A DNA stretch of 64,000 bases, taken from SSF14 sp037045585 (GTDB taxonomy: Bacteria > Actinomycetota > Acidimicrobiia > Acidimicrobiales > Microtrichaceae). The notes under the pieces were generated by a model, which ran no database searches, was not told where the DNA came from, and saw only the letters and a list, made by a program, of their open reading frames with translations. Of the stretch, positions 1 to 9,850 are shown in pieces. The stretch spans positions 1 through 64,000 of the forward strand of contig JBAOIR010000090.1 in NCBI GenBank assembly GCA_037045585.1, read 5' to 3'. How positions within the stretch are numbered: the stretch's first letter is position 1; the number at the start of each line of letters is the position of its first letter. Position numbers and translations under genes: made by a program.

Positions 1-1
1 G

Positions 2-862
2 CTAGTGAAGATGGCGGGCGTGCTCGAGACCGCCCACCGGAGAGGAATCCTTCATCGCGACGTCAAGCCGGAGAACATCCTCATCACCCAGTACCACGAA
101 CCGGCGCTCTGCGACTTCCGGTACGCGTCCCTCGCCGACCGGAACGAAGGCCTGACGACACTGCACGCGATGACGCCGACGTTCGCCGCTCCGGAGGTGC
201 TCGACCGGGGCGCCGCCTCCGCCGCGTCCGACATCTACAGCCTCGCCGCCACCTTGTACCGCCTGCTCGCCGGTCGAGCGCCGTTCGGCTCCGTGACGAC
301 GGAGGGCCTACTCCGGTACCTGACCACGGTGCTCACGGAACCAGTGCCCCCGCTCGACCGCAGCGATGTTCCGGCCGTCCTCGAAGGCGCCCTGCTCGGC
401 GCCATGTCGAAGTCGCCCGACGACCGACCGCCGAGCGCAGAGGCCTTCGGTCGCCGCCTGCAGGAGATCCAACACGCCGAAAGCTTCGAGCCCACTCCCA
501 TGGTGATCGGCGAGGTCCCGGTCGGCACCGTCGCCGGTCCACCGCCGATCGTGAACTCTACCGACGCCACGCGCCGGGGCGACGAGCCGAACCCCGCGGA
601 CTCCGCTCCGACAGGACCCGCCGTGACCCCGCCCGGTCCCGGCCCCACTCCGGGACCTCCGCCGGCTGCGGCGGCCGGAGCCGAACTGACCGGCGAAGCG
701 ACGGTGGCGGGGCGCCGCCGGGATCTCACCGACCACTCGCCGATGCCGGCGACCGGACCGGATTCCGGCGGCGACACCGCCGTCCCGCTCCTCCTGCAGA
801 TCACCGTCGGGCTGGTCGTCGCAGCAGGAGCAGCGGCTGCGGTGTACTTCGGCCTCCGCTGA
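2..862 (+). CDS. Ser/Thr protein kinase, C-terminal part
   Basis: The reading frame is open at the window edge, so the N-lobe is missing. Counting from the GTG at 5, the catalytic loop HRDVKPEN lies at residues 17-24, and the APE motif (FAAPEVL) and a D-I-Y-S-L-A helix follow as in Hanks-type kinases. The magnesium-binding DFG motif reads D-F-R (residues 37-39), which is unusual. After the kinase core comes a Pro/Ala-rich linker of about 90 residues and one C-terminal membrane segment (PLLLQITVGLVVAAGAAAA) followed by a very short tail. This arrangement resembles PknB-like receptors but lacks an extracellular sensor. It stands upstream of an FHA-containing type VII secretion ATPase, and FHA domains bind phosphothreonine, so that protein is a plausible target (inference). 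Confidence 0.85.
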   Translation, partial: LVKMAGVLETAHRRGILHRDVKPENILITQYHEPALCDFRYASLADRNEGLTTLHAMTPTFAAPEVLDRGAASAASDIYSLAATLYRLLAGRAPFGSVTTEGLLRYLTTVLTEPVPPLDRSDVPAVLEGALLGAMSKSPDDRPPSAEAFGRRLQEIQHAESFEPTPMVIGEVPVGTVAGPPPIVNSTDATRRGDEPNPADSAPTGPAVTPPGPGPTPGPPPAAAAGAELTGEATVAGRRRDLTDHSPMPATGPDSGGDTAVPLLLQITVGLVVAAGAAAAVYFGLR

Positions 863-879
863 GCAGCGACGGCGACGGC

Positions 880-2013
880 TCAGGTACAGGCGACCGTGGC
901 CGGCGCCGACTGCATCGTGAGCGTGCGGCCACCCGACGACACCGTCCCCTGGACCCAGATCGAAGCTGTTCCGTGACCGCCGGACCGACCGTAGAAGCCT
1001 TTCGCCTCCGTCATGTTGACCCAGTACTCGCCGACGGCTGTGAGGTCGCTCTCGCCGCTGAGCAGGCTGAACGAGGCCCGGTAGATGGGGCTGGAGAGGC
1101 CGGGCGGCGTCGGGACCTTCGTCGCCAGTCCCGTGATGAGGTACCGCTCACCGATGGTCCCACCGGGACCGCCCAGGCGGCAGGAGCTGAAGCTGACGGC
1201 GGCGGGCTGGGGCAGCGGCGTCGCCTCACCGGCGTTCGCCGTCGGTGAGGCTCCGCCCGCACCGTTGGCGGTGACGGAGCACTGGTGGGCGACGTTCACC
1301 GGCAGCGACGGGAACGACTGGGCGCCGACACCGGCGCCGACCGTCACCGAGGTACCGGCTTCCATCGTGGCCTTGCGCCGGCAGACGACGGTGTAGGAGG
1401 CGACCGGGCCGCCCGAGGTCGGTGGTGCCCACTCGACCTGGATCGACAGCGGCGCCGCCTCGCGGGTCGAGGCCGGATTGTTCGCGAAGTGCAGCCGGAC
1501 CCGAGCGAACGTCGGGGTTCCAGGGGCCACCGGCGCAGGCGTCGGAGCGGGAGGGACCACCTGGCCCGGGGAGTTGTTGGGCTGGGTCGGGCCACCTGAC
1601 GTTCCGGTCGGCACGACTGCGCCCGGGGTGACCGACGGGCCCGTCGAGTTGGTCGAGTTGGTCGAGTTGGTCGACGGGCGGGTGCGGGTCGACGCCGCAG
1701 GATCGGCGACGCCGGATTCGATCACGGCGGCGGGGTCGGACGCTCCCGGCACGAGCGCGGCCTCGGTCACCGACGCGGCGATCGGCGCCTCGACGACCGT
1801 GGTTGCCGGGGCGACCGTCGTGTCGGGCGAGATCTCGGAGGCCACCGTGGTGGAGGTGGAGGAACCGGAGCGGTCCGTACGACCCTCCGACGACGAGGCC
1901 AGCACCGTCGACCCGGATCCGGACCCGGTCGCCAGCAGCGCCGCGCCCGCACCACTGCCGAGAACCGCTCCGGCTGCCACCGTCACCAACCACGTGCGTG
2001 CGATCTGCTTCAT
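880..2013 (-). CDS. Secreted or anchored protein with fibronectin type III-like domain
   Basis: The 377-residue protein starts with a charged MKQIART and a hydrophobic stretch that looks like a signal peptide or N-terminal anchor. A Ser/Thr/Pro-rich linker of about 130 residues follows, including repeated N-S-T triplets. A domain at about residues 165-270 has the strand pattern of a fibronectin type III module (LSIQVEWAPPTSGGPVASY). The last 100 residues contain two cysteines and no motif I know. The start is supported by GGAGGT just upstream on the minus strand. It is convergent with the kinase gene and divergent from the eccC-like gene, so it is probably a cell-surface protein of the secretion neighbourhood. 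Function unknown. Confidence 0.7.
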   Translation of the reverse strand: MKQIARTWLVTVAAGAVLGSGAGAALLATGSGSGSTVLASSSEGRTDRSGSSTSTTVASEISPDTTVAPATTVVEAPIAASVTEAALVPGASDPAAVIESGVADPAASTRTRPSTNSTNSTNSTGPSVTPGAVVPTGTSGGPTQPNNSPGQVVPPAPTPAPVAPGTPTFARVRLHFANNPASTREAAPLSIQVEWAPPTSGGPVASYTVVCRRKATMEAGTSVTVGAGVGAQSFPSLPVNVAHQCSVTANGAGGASPTANAGEATPLPQPAAVSFSSCRLGGPGGTIGERYLITGLATKVPTPPGLSSPIYRASFSLLSGESDLTAVGEYWVNMTEAKGFYGRSGGHGTASIWVQGTVSSGGRTLTMQSAPATVACT

Positions 2014-2093
2014 GTCTTACCTCCACTCGATCCCGATGGTTCCATCATCGGGGTGACGGCGACCGGCCTCGTTGGCCCCGGTCACGGTGCGCA

Positions 2094-2109
2094 TGTGACT
2101 CGCGTCACC
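2094..2109. promoter_or_regulatory. CRP-like palindrome in divergent promoter
   Basis: The sequence TGTGA-CTCGCG-TCACC matches the CRP consensus TGTGA-N6-TCACA at 9 of 10 conserved bases. It lies in the gap between two divergent genes, about 95 bases before the eccC-like start at 2202. A second similar site lies before the cyclase gene at 10614. Binding is inferred from the pattern only. Confidence 0.4.
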
Positions 2110-2201
2110 CCCGGGCGTTCCCCCTCCCCCACTCCTATGCTCTGCGAAACCACCGGGGCCGGGCGGTCTCGGCGGGCGGACGGCGATGCGGGAGGACACG
2201 G

Positions 2202-5200
2202 ATGGACATCGCGCTCGACGTGCGCTCACCCAGTGGAACGGAGCACTCAGTGACGTGCACGCTCGACGAGACGTGCACGGGAGCCGAGATGATCTCGGCG
2301 ATCGCCGGCCTGATCGGAATGCCTTCCGCCACCACGGCCTGGAACGAACGGACCCGACGCCGCGTCGAGGCCGACCGCACGATCGCAACCGCCGACATCC
2401 GCACCGGCGACGCCCTCCATCTCGGCGACGACGGCTGGGCCCCGGCCTGGGCCGAGCGCGACCCGACGATTCTCGTCCACCGATTCGAGCTCGTCGTGGT
2501 CGGCGGGGCGGACGCCGGCCGCCGCGTCCCGCTCCGGCGCGGCGAGGTGATCGTGGGACGGGACGAAGCGAGCGACCTGCACCTCGCTGACGCCGACGTG
2601 TCGAGGCGACACCTGCACCTGTCGATCGGCGACTCGGAAGTGCACGCCACCGACCTCGGATCGACCAACGGCACCGACATCGACAGCCGACCGGCCGAGG
2701 GGACGGTCATCCTCCGGCCCGGCCAGATACTGGCCGTCGGCAACACGCTCCTCACCGTTCGCGACATCGGCGCCGCGCCCCGCGCCTCTGCGAACGTGTC
2801 GATCCGCGACGGGCACGTCGACTTCAGCCGGCCACCGCGGGTGAACCGCCCACCCACCCATGCCGTCCTGCACCTCCCTGACGTGCCGATCAAGCCACCC
2901 GGGCGGCGGATCCCGATGTCGGCGGCGATCGGTCCGGTCGTGATGGGCGCGGTGATGGCGGTCGCGATCGGCCCGCAGATGTTGCTCTTCGCACTGATGG
3001 GCCCGGTCATGCTCCTGTTCACGACCTGGGAGGACCGCCGCGGCGGGCACGCTCTCTACCGGTCTGCGTGCGACGTGTTCGAACGCCAGTACGCCGAGTT
3101 CGCCACGTCCGCCCCGGACCTGCACCGGTCGGTCATGGAAGCCCGCCGGATTGCATCGCCCGACCCGGGAGACGTGGTGGGTCGAGTGTTGGCGAAGCGA
3201 GCCAACCTGTGGGAGCGCCGCACATCCGACGACGACTTCCTCGTGACGCGGGTCGGCCTGACGGATGCTCCGACGGCCCTTCGGTTCGACGGCACCCTGC
3301 CCGCGATGGGCGATGCCGAACTGACGGCGCGCGTGGAGTCGGTGCTCACGGCACACCGCGTCGATCCCGACGTTCCCCTGACCGTGGACATCGCCCGTCA
3401 CGGTGTCGTCGGCGTCACCGGTCCGACCGACCATCGCGCACCGTTGCTGCGTTGGATCGTCCTCCAGGCTGCACTCCTGCACAGCCCCCGCGACCTCGCG
3501 CTCGCCATCGTCTGCAGCGATGCCGCCGCCGGCGAATGGGCCTGGACACGGTGGCTCCCACACGCCCGCGAGCTCCCGGGACTTCGGAGCGACCGGCGGC
3601 CGATCGGATCGGGACGCAACGCCGGAATCGTCGTCAACGACCTCCTCGTACTCGTTGACGCCCGGGTCCACACGGTCCAGCGCTCCGGCGGCATGGACCG
3701 TCCCTCGTTCGTGCCGGTCCTGGTGCTCATCGCTGACACCGACGACCTCGCCGGGGACGACCTCGATCGGCTGCTGGCGACCGGTCCCTCCGTCGGGGTC
3801 TTCTGCATCGTGACGGCCGCCCATCGTGAACATCTCCCGGGTCGGAGTCGCTGCCTGGTCGAGTTCGACGTTCGCGGCCGCGTGACGGTCACCGACACCG
3901 CAACCGGGGTGGCCGGAACCGACGCGATTCCCGACGGCGTCAGCGTGGCGACGTGCGAGATCGCGGGCGTGCCGTCGCGCCGTTCCGTGACGTCACGGCG
4001 AGCGACGACGGCGGCGTGGTCCCCGAGCGGTGCCTCCTGCTCGACGTGCTCGACCTGGGCACACCGAGCCCTACCGCGGTGCTCGAACGCTGGGCCCGCC
4101 ACGGGCTCGGCGAGGACCTCGGCGCGCCGGTCGGCATCGGAGGACGGGGCGTCATACACATCGACCTCCGGCGCGACGGCCCGCACGGTTTGACCGCTGG
4201 GACCACCGGTGCCGGAAAGTCCGAGTTCCTGCAGAGCTTCGTCGGCTCGTTGGCGGCCACCTACCCACCGAACCGACTCACGTTCGTCCTCGTCGACTAC
4301 AAGGGCGGCGCCGCGTTCAAGGACTGCGTCGACCTGCCCCACACCGTCGGATTCTTCACCGATCTCGACTCGCACCTGGCCCAGCGGGCGCTGATCTCGC
4401 TGAACGCCGAGCTCCGGTACCGGGAGGAGGTGCTGCGCGAACACGGCGCGAAGGACCTCATCGATCTCGAACGCTCCGCGCCGGCCGCCGCGCCTCCCAA
4501 TCTGCTGATCGTCTTCGACGAGTTCGCATTCCTCAAGCGGGAGGTTCCCGAGTTCGTCGCCGGGGTCATCGACATCGCCCAACGTGGGCGCAGTCTCGGC
4601 GTCCACCTGATGCTCGCCACGCAGCGGCCGAGCGGCGTGGTCGACGACAACATCCGCGCCAACACGAACCTGCGTGTTGCGCTGCGGATGGCCGACGAGG
4701 GCGACTCCATGGACGTCATCGACCGACCGGACGCCGCGCACATCCAACGGTCACTTCCGGGTCGGGCGTACCTGCGGGTGGGGCACGGCGACGTTCGCCC
4801 CGTGCAGACGGCCTATGCCAACGCGAGGTCGTCGGGCACGAGCGGGCCGTCGGTCACGGTCCGGCCGCTCGTGTTCGCACCCACCGGCGATGCCGCGACA
4901 GGGACCGGTGGTTCGACACGACGGACCCAGTGATCTGCAGCGGATCGTCGAGTCGATCGGCGCCGCGTGGACGCAACTGGACGGCGCGGTGATGCGCCCA
5001 CCGTGGCTGCCCGCCCTGGGCGATCGTCAGGACCTCGCCGATCTCGCCCGGACCGCCGTGGCTCCTGCCGGTTCGTCCGAGCTCACGGCATTGCTCGGCA
5101 CCGCCGACCAGCCGTCGGCACAGCGACAGGTCCCGTGGTTCCTCGATCTCGGAGCGACGGGCCACTGTCTCGTGTTCGGAACTGCGGGCGCAGGCAAAAC

Positions 5201-6557
5201 CACGCTGCTCCGCTCCCTGGCCGTCGGCCTGTCCCTCCGGCTCGGTCCCGCCGACCTCCATGTGTACGGGATCGACATGGCGGGCCGCGGCCTCGCGTCG
5301 CTCGAGCAGCTGCCCACCTGCGGGGGCGTGGCGGCCGCCGACGAGCCCGAGCGGATCGAACGGCTCTTCGCGCTCCTCGAGCGCGAAGTGTCGGAACGTT
5401 CCAACCGAATGGCAGGAGCGGGATCACTCCAGGAGTACCGCGCGCAGGGAGGTCGCCTGCCGTACGTCGTCGTGCTCCTCGACGGATTCGCAGCGTTCTC
5501 GGCGGCCTACTCGGTCATCGACGGCGGTGCGCTCGTCGAGCAGCTGGTCCGTCTGATCGCCATGGGTCGAACCGTGGGTGTCCACTTCGTGATGAGCGCC
5601 GACCGGCGGAACTCGGTGAGTTCGTCGGTGAGCGCTTCGGTGTCCTCCCGCGTCGTGATGCGGCTGGCGGACCCCGACGAGTACTCGTCGTTCGGCCTCG
5701 GCATGTCCCTCGCCGACGCGACGTTGCCTGCCGGCCGAGCGTTCGCCGACGGCGGCGAAGAGGTGCAGGTCGCCGTCTGCGGGCCCGACCCGTCGGGACC
5801 GGGACAGGCCGCCACGATCGCCCGCTGGGCGACCGTGCTCCGCCAACGGGCTGCGGACCAGCCGGTGCCGGTGCCGGTCGAACCCCTTCCGACCCGCGTG
5901 CATGTGTCCGAGCTCGACGCTGCGAGCGGCGTGCCGGGAGGGTTGACGCGAGTTCCACTGGGTCGCAGCGGGCTGACCTTCGGCGACGCGACGATCGACC
6001 TGTCGGAGAACCGGGTCTTCATGGTCGTGGGTCCGGACCGCTCCGGCCGTTCCACGGCCCTGGCCACGTTGGCCACGGCCCTGGCCGGGCTCGGCGGCGC
6101 TGAAGCCTGTCTCGTGGCGCCCCGCAGGTCACCGCTCCGGGATCTGACCCATTGGTCCAAGGTGGCGTCGAGCGACGACGAGATCGCCATGCTCATCGAC
6201 TCGGTCACGAACTCGACCGGGCCGGTCGTCCTGGTGATCGACGACGGCGATGAACTCGTCGACTCCTCGGTCGACCCTGCGCTCCACGCCCTGGTCCGGC
6301 AAGCCCGGGATCGGGATGTGATCGTCATCGCCGCGGTTCGGTCGCACGTCGCCCACCGGGTGTTCGGTGGATGGGTCGGGGAGCTGCGGAAAGCGAAGCA
6401 CGGCATTCTTTTGCAGCCCGAGGTTGATCACGACGGCGATCTGCTCGCGGTCCGACTCCCCCGCAAGGCGAGCCGGACGTTTCCGGTCGGCCGCGGGTAC
6501 CTCGTCGCCCGCGGTCCGCTCGACTACGTGCAGGTGGCGACGGCGCTCGACGACTGA
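2202..6557 (+). CDS. eccC: EccC-type type VII secretion ATPase with YukD-like and FHA domains (two frameshifts)
   Basis: This is the motor of an ESX/type VII secretion system, anchored in the membrane and driving WXG100 export. The chosen ATG has GGGAGG seven bases upstream. In order: a ubiquitin-like YukD/EsaB-type domain (about residues 1-75), an FHA domain (about 105-190, GRDEASDLHLADADVSRRH), paired membrane segments (about 228-268), then three FtsK/SpoIIIE ATPase domains. Domain 1 has Walker A GTTGAGKSE and Walker B LLIVFDEF; domain 2 has GTAGAGKTT and VVVLLDGF; domain 3 has a degenerate GPDRSGRST. The frame shifts near 3966-3971, before RAVAPFRDVTASDD, and again near 4900-4925, before HDGPSDLQRIVES. 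The two shifts have opposite sign and each side continues the same domain, so the gene is one polypeptide broken by two compensating indels, either sequencing errors or decay. Fusion of YukD-like and FHA modules onto EccC is notable, since they are usually separate or differently placed. Confidence 0.85.
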
Positions 6558-6575
6558 GGCACCCGGGCCACAGGG

Positions 6576-6800
6576 TCAGGGCGTCTCCGATCGGGCCAGG
6601 CGATCGGCCACCCCTTGGAGCGAGAGGTACAGGCCGGTCGCCTCGACCGAGCGACCGTCCATCGCCGAACGGAAGCGGTCCGCCTTGGCACAGGTCCACT
6701 CGACCTCGTGGACCGCACGAGTGAGCAGCGCTCCGATCGCGAACAGTTCATCGGCGGCGTCACGGAAGAACGCAACGGTTGGTGCATTCGAGGCAGTCAT
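6576..6800 (-). CDS. Small WXG100-like protein (WTC variant)
   Basis: A 74-residue helical protein whose centre reads VEWTCAKADRFRSAM. This matches the WXG100 pattern W-x-G followed by A-D-x-F-R, but cysteine replaces the glycine. The length is close to, though shorter than, the usual 80-100. It is the last gene of the minus-strand operon that contains a canonical WXG100 gene and ends 19 bases from the eccC-like gene, which runs toward it. A secreted substrate or chaperone-like partner of the ESX system is likely; the change at the hairpin turn is the odd feature. Membership in the family is inferred from pattern and context. Confidence 0.6.
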   Translation of the reverse strand: MTASNAPTVAFFRDAADELFAIGALLTRAVHEVEWTCAKADRFRSAMDGRSVEATGLYLSLQGVADRLARSETP

Positions 6801-6801
6801 G

Positions 6802-7239
6802 TCAGTTCCCTTCGATGGTGAGGGAGTGGCTGACGTCGCGGAGGACGCCAGCCAGCTCGGGGGCGTCGTCGCGGGCGCACAAGCCGGTGACGATCACCAG
6901 TGAGGTGTCGGTGAAGCACAGAGCGACCGTCTGGAAGACGACGCCGAGGGTGGCGTGCCGGCGAACGCCCGCCGCCACCAATCCCGGCCGTCCGGCCAAC
7001 GGCCGCTCGCGCACGTTGAGGATGCTGAGCGGAAGTCCGGCCGAGGTCGAGCCGACGATGCGATCGGCCGCGTCCTGCAGCGTCTCGTCGGCGACCCGTG
7101 GACGCACGAAGACCGCGAGGCTGGGTCGATGTCCCTCACCGGGCAGCTCGATCGCCAGCTCGGCGCCGGGTACCTCGGTCGCGGCCCAGCCTGCAGGCAC
7201 GGTGAGCGAGACGTTGAACTCGTTCGTTCGGATGGTCAT
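6802..7239 (-). CDS. Type VII locus hypothetical protein, LpqN/PsbP-like pattern
   Basis: This 145-residue protein has no signal peptide or membrane segment. Its alternating pattern (a 'VPAGWAATEVPGAELAIELPG' type opening, then a strand-rich core and the ending RDVSHSLTIEGN) recalls small beta-sheet proteins of the PsbP/LpqN/DcrB kind, but I cannot assign a family with certainty. Its ATG overlaps the stop of the upstream 769-residue gene by four bases, which indicates translational coupling. A two-base gap separates it from the following WXG100-like gene. An accessory role in ESX secretion is inferred from this position only. Confidence 0.55.
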   Translation of the reverse strand: MTIRTNEFNVSLTVPAGWAATEVPGAELAIELPGEGHRPSLAVFVRPRVADETLQDAADRIVGSTSAGLPLSILNVRERPLAGRPGLVAAGVRRHATLGVVFQTVALCFTDTSLVIVTGLCARDDAPELAGVLRDVSHSLTIEGN

Positions 7240-9545
7240 CGGAAGTCCTCCGGATCACGGGGCGATTCTGGTGTCAATGCCTCGACGGCGCTGCGGGCCT
7301 GTTGGGTTGCCTGCTCGCGGCCCCGGTCGACCGCATCGGAGGCGTCGGACCAGGAGTCACGTACGGCACCGGCGGCGCCGTCGACGGCGTTCTGTCCCTG
7401 CTCGGCGAGATCGGCCACCTGCTGAGCGCCATCGGCGAGGGCGTCTCGTGCGTCGCCTGTGACCGCGTCGTACGCATCCTGGACCTCACCAGTCACCGCG
7501 TCGTACGACTCACGAGCAGGGGCCACAACCGCGTCGTACGCATCCTGGACCTCACCAGTCACCGCGTCGTACGCCTCACGAGCAGGGGCCACAACCGCGT
7601 CGTACGCATCCTGGACCTCACCAGTCACCGCGTCGTACGCCTCACGAGCAGGGGCCACAACCGCGTCGTACGCATCCTGGACCTCACCAGTCACCGCGTC
7701 GTACGCCTCACGAGCAGGGGCCACGACCGCGTCGTACGCATCCTGGACCTCACCAGTCACCGCGTCGACCATCTCACGACCCTTGTCGATCGTGTCCTCC
7801 GCGAACTGGTAGCCGTCCTCGATCACCTCGGTCACGGGAGCGAAGCTGTCGACGAGTTCCTTCATCGCCGCGTCGCCGGCCTGGGTGGCCTCGGCAACGC
7901 CAGGGAGGTCGGCGAACGACGCCGCATGCCCGGCAGGCAGTCGGTCGATCAACTCGTTCCCGAACGGCTGCTCCCTGATCCACTGCTCGGCGTCGCCGAT
8001 GACAGGGATCGAGTCGGGAAGCACGTCGAGATCGAGAAGTTCCAACCCGGTGTCGATCAGCTCGTACGCAGCAGTCGTGGTTGCGACCACGTCGGCTATG
8101 TCCTCGATCGCCTCCGCCGCGTCGCCGACGATCTCCACCACGTCATCGAGCTGGCTCGCCAGCTCCGGTGCGATCTCGGCGAACGCATCGCCCAGCGCGC
8201 TGCCGACGTCGACGCCGGCGATCTTGGCGACCTCGGCGGCCGTCTCGAGCAGCGTGCCGAGAGGGTCGTCCTGGAGATCCTGCAGGTATCCCTCGACCTC
8301 GTCGACGGCGCCTTCCACCAGAGATGAGATGGTGTCGCCGACCAGGCTGGCCGGGTCGGTCACGAACGTCTCGGCGGCGTCGATGAGATCGCCGATCGAC
8401 TCGGTGACGAAATCACCGATGGCTTCGGCGAATGCCGCCGGATCGTCCATGAACGCCTTGACGCCGGCGATGATGTCGTCGGCGAACACCGCCAACAGGG
8501 CCGCGGCACCGAGGAGACCCACCGGGTTGGTGATGAACGGCAGCGCCGTCAGGATCGCCGAGATCGGGTTGTCGAGGATCGCCTGGAAGAAGTCGCCGAT
8601 CGAGCCGCCGAATCCGCCCCCTCCACCGCCACCGCCACTCTCCCCGCCCTTGCCTTTCTCCTCACCCTTGCCGGTGCCCTCGCCTTCGCCCTCCGTGCCC
8701 TCGGCACCTTCGGCGCCCGGGCCATTCTTGCCCGGGCCACCGGCGCCGTCCTTCGCACCGGGGCCGCCCTCCGCCTTGCTCGCGCCCGGCCCCTCGCCGG
8801 TACCGCCGCCCCGCTTCTCGCCCGAGCCGTCGGCGCCGTTGGCGCCCTTTCCTCCCGACTCACCGGTCCCGCCGGGGCCGCGGCCGGATTCCTTCCCGGC
8901 GGGACCCGAGCCGTGCTTCTCCGAGTCGCCGGCACTTCCATCGGAACCGGTTCCGGTGCCGTCGCCACGGTTCGTTTCGTCCTTGCCGTCGTCTCGTCGA
9001 CCTCCGGCGTTCCCCGAGGTCGCCCGCATCCGGGCGAGCTCGTCGTCGAATGCCTCAGCGGACGCGTCGTCCCATTCGGAGCCGAATCCGGGGACCGGCA
9101 TGTGCTCGGTGCCCGGCACCACCGACCCGGACGCGTCGACCCAGCCGTCACGGATGCCGCCGCCGGAACCCCACCTCGCCATGATCAGGTCGATGAGGCC
9201 GTCGTACAGCACCTTGCCGGCGGTTCGTCCGTCCGATGGGTCGACCCACTGGGTACCGCCCGGATGGGTCGCGCCGGACCCTCCGGGGTCGGCCCCCTCG
9301 TCAGCCTCCACCGAGTTGATCTCCCGGACCAACTCGTTGTGATCGCGGCTGAGAACATTGCGGAACTCGACCAGCTTGGCGAGCTTGCCCTGCAGCTCGA
9401 TCTGCACGGCCGGATCGACGAGCGCAGGGTCCGAATGCATCCGCTGGCGGACCGAGACCTCGAGCTGGTCGAGCCGGTCGATCACGCCGCGCAGCGTTCG
9501 CGCAAGACCGCGGAGGTCGTCGGTGTTGATCACGATGGTCGGCAC
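7236..9545 (-). CDS. Large ESX-locus protein with WXG100-like head, Gly-rich linker and 22-residue amphipathic repeats
   Basis: A protein of 769 residues. Residues 1-95 are a charged helical hairpin like the WXG100/LXG heads of type VII substrates. Residues about 130-150 contain a Trp/Gly-rich stretch, and about 190-320 are dominated by Gly, Glu, Lys and Pro. A hydrophobic region follows (about 325-370), then several acidic helices with regular IGD/VGD turns. The C-terminal third carries about five near-identical 22-residue units, each two 11-mers: YDAVTGEVQDA and YDAVVAPAREA. No toxin or enzyme motif is visible. It lies directly downstream of a canonical WXG100 gene and overlaps the next gene by four bases. 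Its length and head suggest a large secreted effector or surface component; the repeats suggest lipid binding or a long helical rod. Function unknown. Confidence 0.7.
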   Translation of the reverse strand: MPTIVINTDDLRGLARTLRGVIDRLDQLEVSVRQRMHSDPALVDPAVQIELQGKLAKLVEFRNVLSRDHNELVREINSVEADEGADPGGSGATHPGGTQWVDPSDGRTAGKVLYDGLIDLIMARWGSGGGIRDGWVDASGSVVPGTEHMPVPGFGSEWDDASAEAFDDELARMRATSGNAGGRRDDGKDETNRGDGTGTGSDGSAGDSEKHGSGPAGKESGRGPGGTGESGGKGANGADGSGEKRGGGTGEGPGASKAEGGPGAKDGAGGPGKNGPGAEGAEGTEGEGEGTGKGEEKGKGGESGGGGGGGGFGGSIGDFFQAILDNPISAILTALPFITNPVGLLGAAALLAVFADDIIAGVKAFMDDPAAFAEAIGDFVTESIGDLIDAAETFVTDPASLVGDTISSLVEGAVDEVEGYLQDLQDDPLGTLLETAAEVAKIAGVDVGSALGDAFAEIAPELASQLDDVVEIVGDAAEAIEDIADVVATTTAAYELIDTGLELLDLDVLPDSIPVIGDAEQWIREQPFGNELIDRLPAGHAASFADLPGVAEATQAGDAAMKELVDSFAPVTEVIEDGYQFAEDTIDKGREMVDAVTGEVQDAYDAVVAPAREAYDAVTGEVQDAYDAVVAPAREAYDAVTGEVQDAYDAVVAPAREAYDAVTGEVQDAYDAVVAPARESYDAVTGEVQDAYDAVTGDARDALADGAQQVADLAEQGQNAVDGAAGAVRDSWSDASDAVDRGREQATQQARSAVEALTPESPRDPEDFR
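7461..7771 (-). repeat. 66-bp tandem repeats within the ESX-locus protein gene
   Basis: About 4.7 units of 66 bases repeat almost perfectly, encoding the 22-residue amphipathic units. The low divergence between copies points to recent expansion or gene conversion. Copy number is likely to vary between strains and may be miscounted by short-read assembly. Confidence 0.9.
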
Positions 9546-9574
9546 GGCCCTGCTCCTTCCGCTCGTCGCCTGGC

Positions 9575-9835
9575 TCAGCTGCCGGCTTTGGCGATGGAAT
9601 CGCGGCGGACCATGACCTCACGGGACGCCTCGTCGAGCTGCTGCTGCAGACGCTGCAGCATCGGCTCGAAATCGCCCTGCCAGGACTCACGGAACCGGTT
9701 GGAGGCCGGACCGACCCAGTTGGTGTTGGCGAGCTGACCACGGATCGTGGTGAGCACCTGTGCGACCATGCCGGTCTGCTGATCGAGCCGGTTCTTGAGG
9801 GCCGTCATCTGCTCGTAGTCGATGGAAACTTCCAT
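9575..9835 (-). CDS. WXG100 family ESX protein
   Basis: An 86-residue protein with the classic WXG100 design: no signal peptide, all helical, and a W-V-G turn in the context NTNWVGPASNRFRESWQGDF at mid-length. The second helix is Gln/Glu-rich. The start is fixed by AAAGGAG eight bases upstream. It is followed by the 769-residue protein gene about 30 bases away and preceded by a tandem-repeat leader. WXG100 proteins are exported as helical-hairpin dimers by EccC-type ATPases, and such a gene lies in the same locus. The terminal secretion motif YxxxD/E is not obvious, so this may be the partner that lacks the signal. Confidence 0.9.
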   Translation of the reverse strand: MEVSIDYEQMTALKNRLDQQTGMVAQVLTTIRGQLANTNWVGPASNRFRESWQGDFEPMLQRLQQQLDEASREVMVRRDSIAKAGS

Positions 9836-9850
9836 GATGTGCTCCTTTGG

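Noticed and set aside
1803..2201. Upstream extension of the eccC-like frame
   Set aside because: The extra residues are Arg/Pro-rich and antisense to a signal-peptide gene. The ATG at 2202 has a good ribosome-binding site and begins a ubiquitin-like domain.
7461..7771. CRISPR-like array
   Set aside because: The 66-base units are contiguous with no unique spacers and code in frame for amphipathic helices.
7885..9342. Plus-strand frame rich in Pro, Ser and Ala opposite the large ESX-locus gene
   Set aside because: It is the complement of a Gly/Asp/Glu-rich coding region and shows no start signal or domain.
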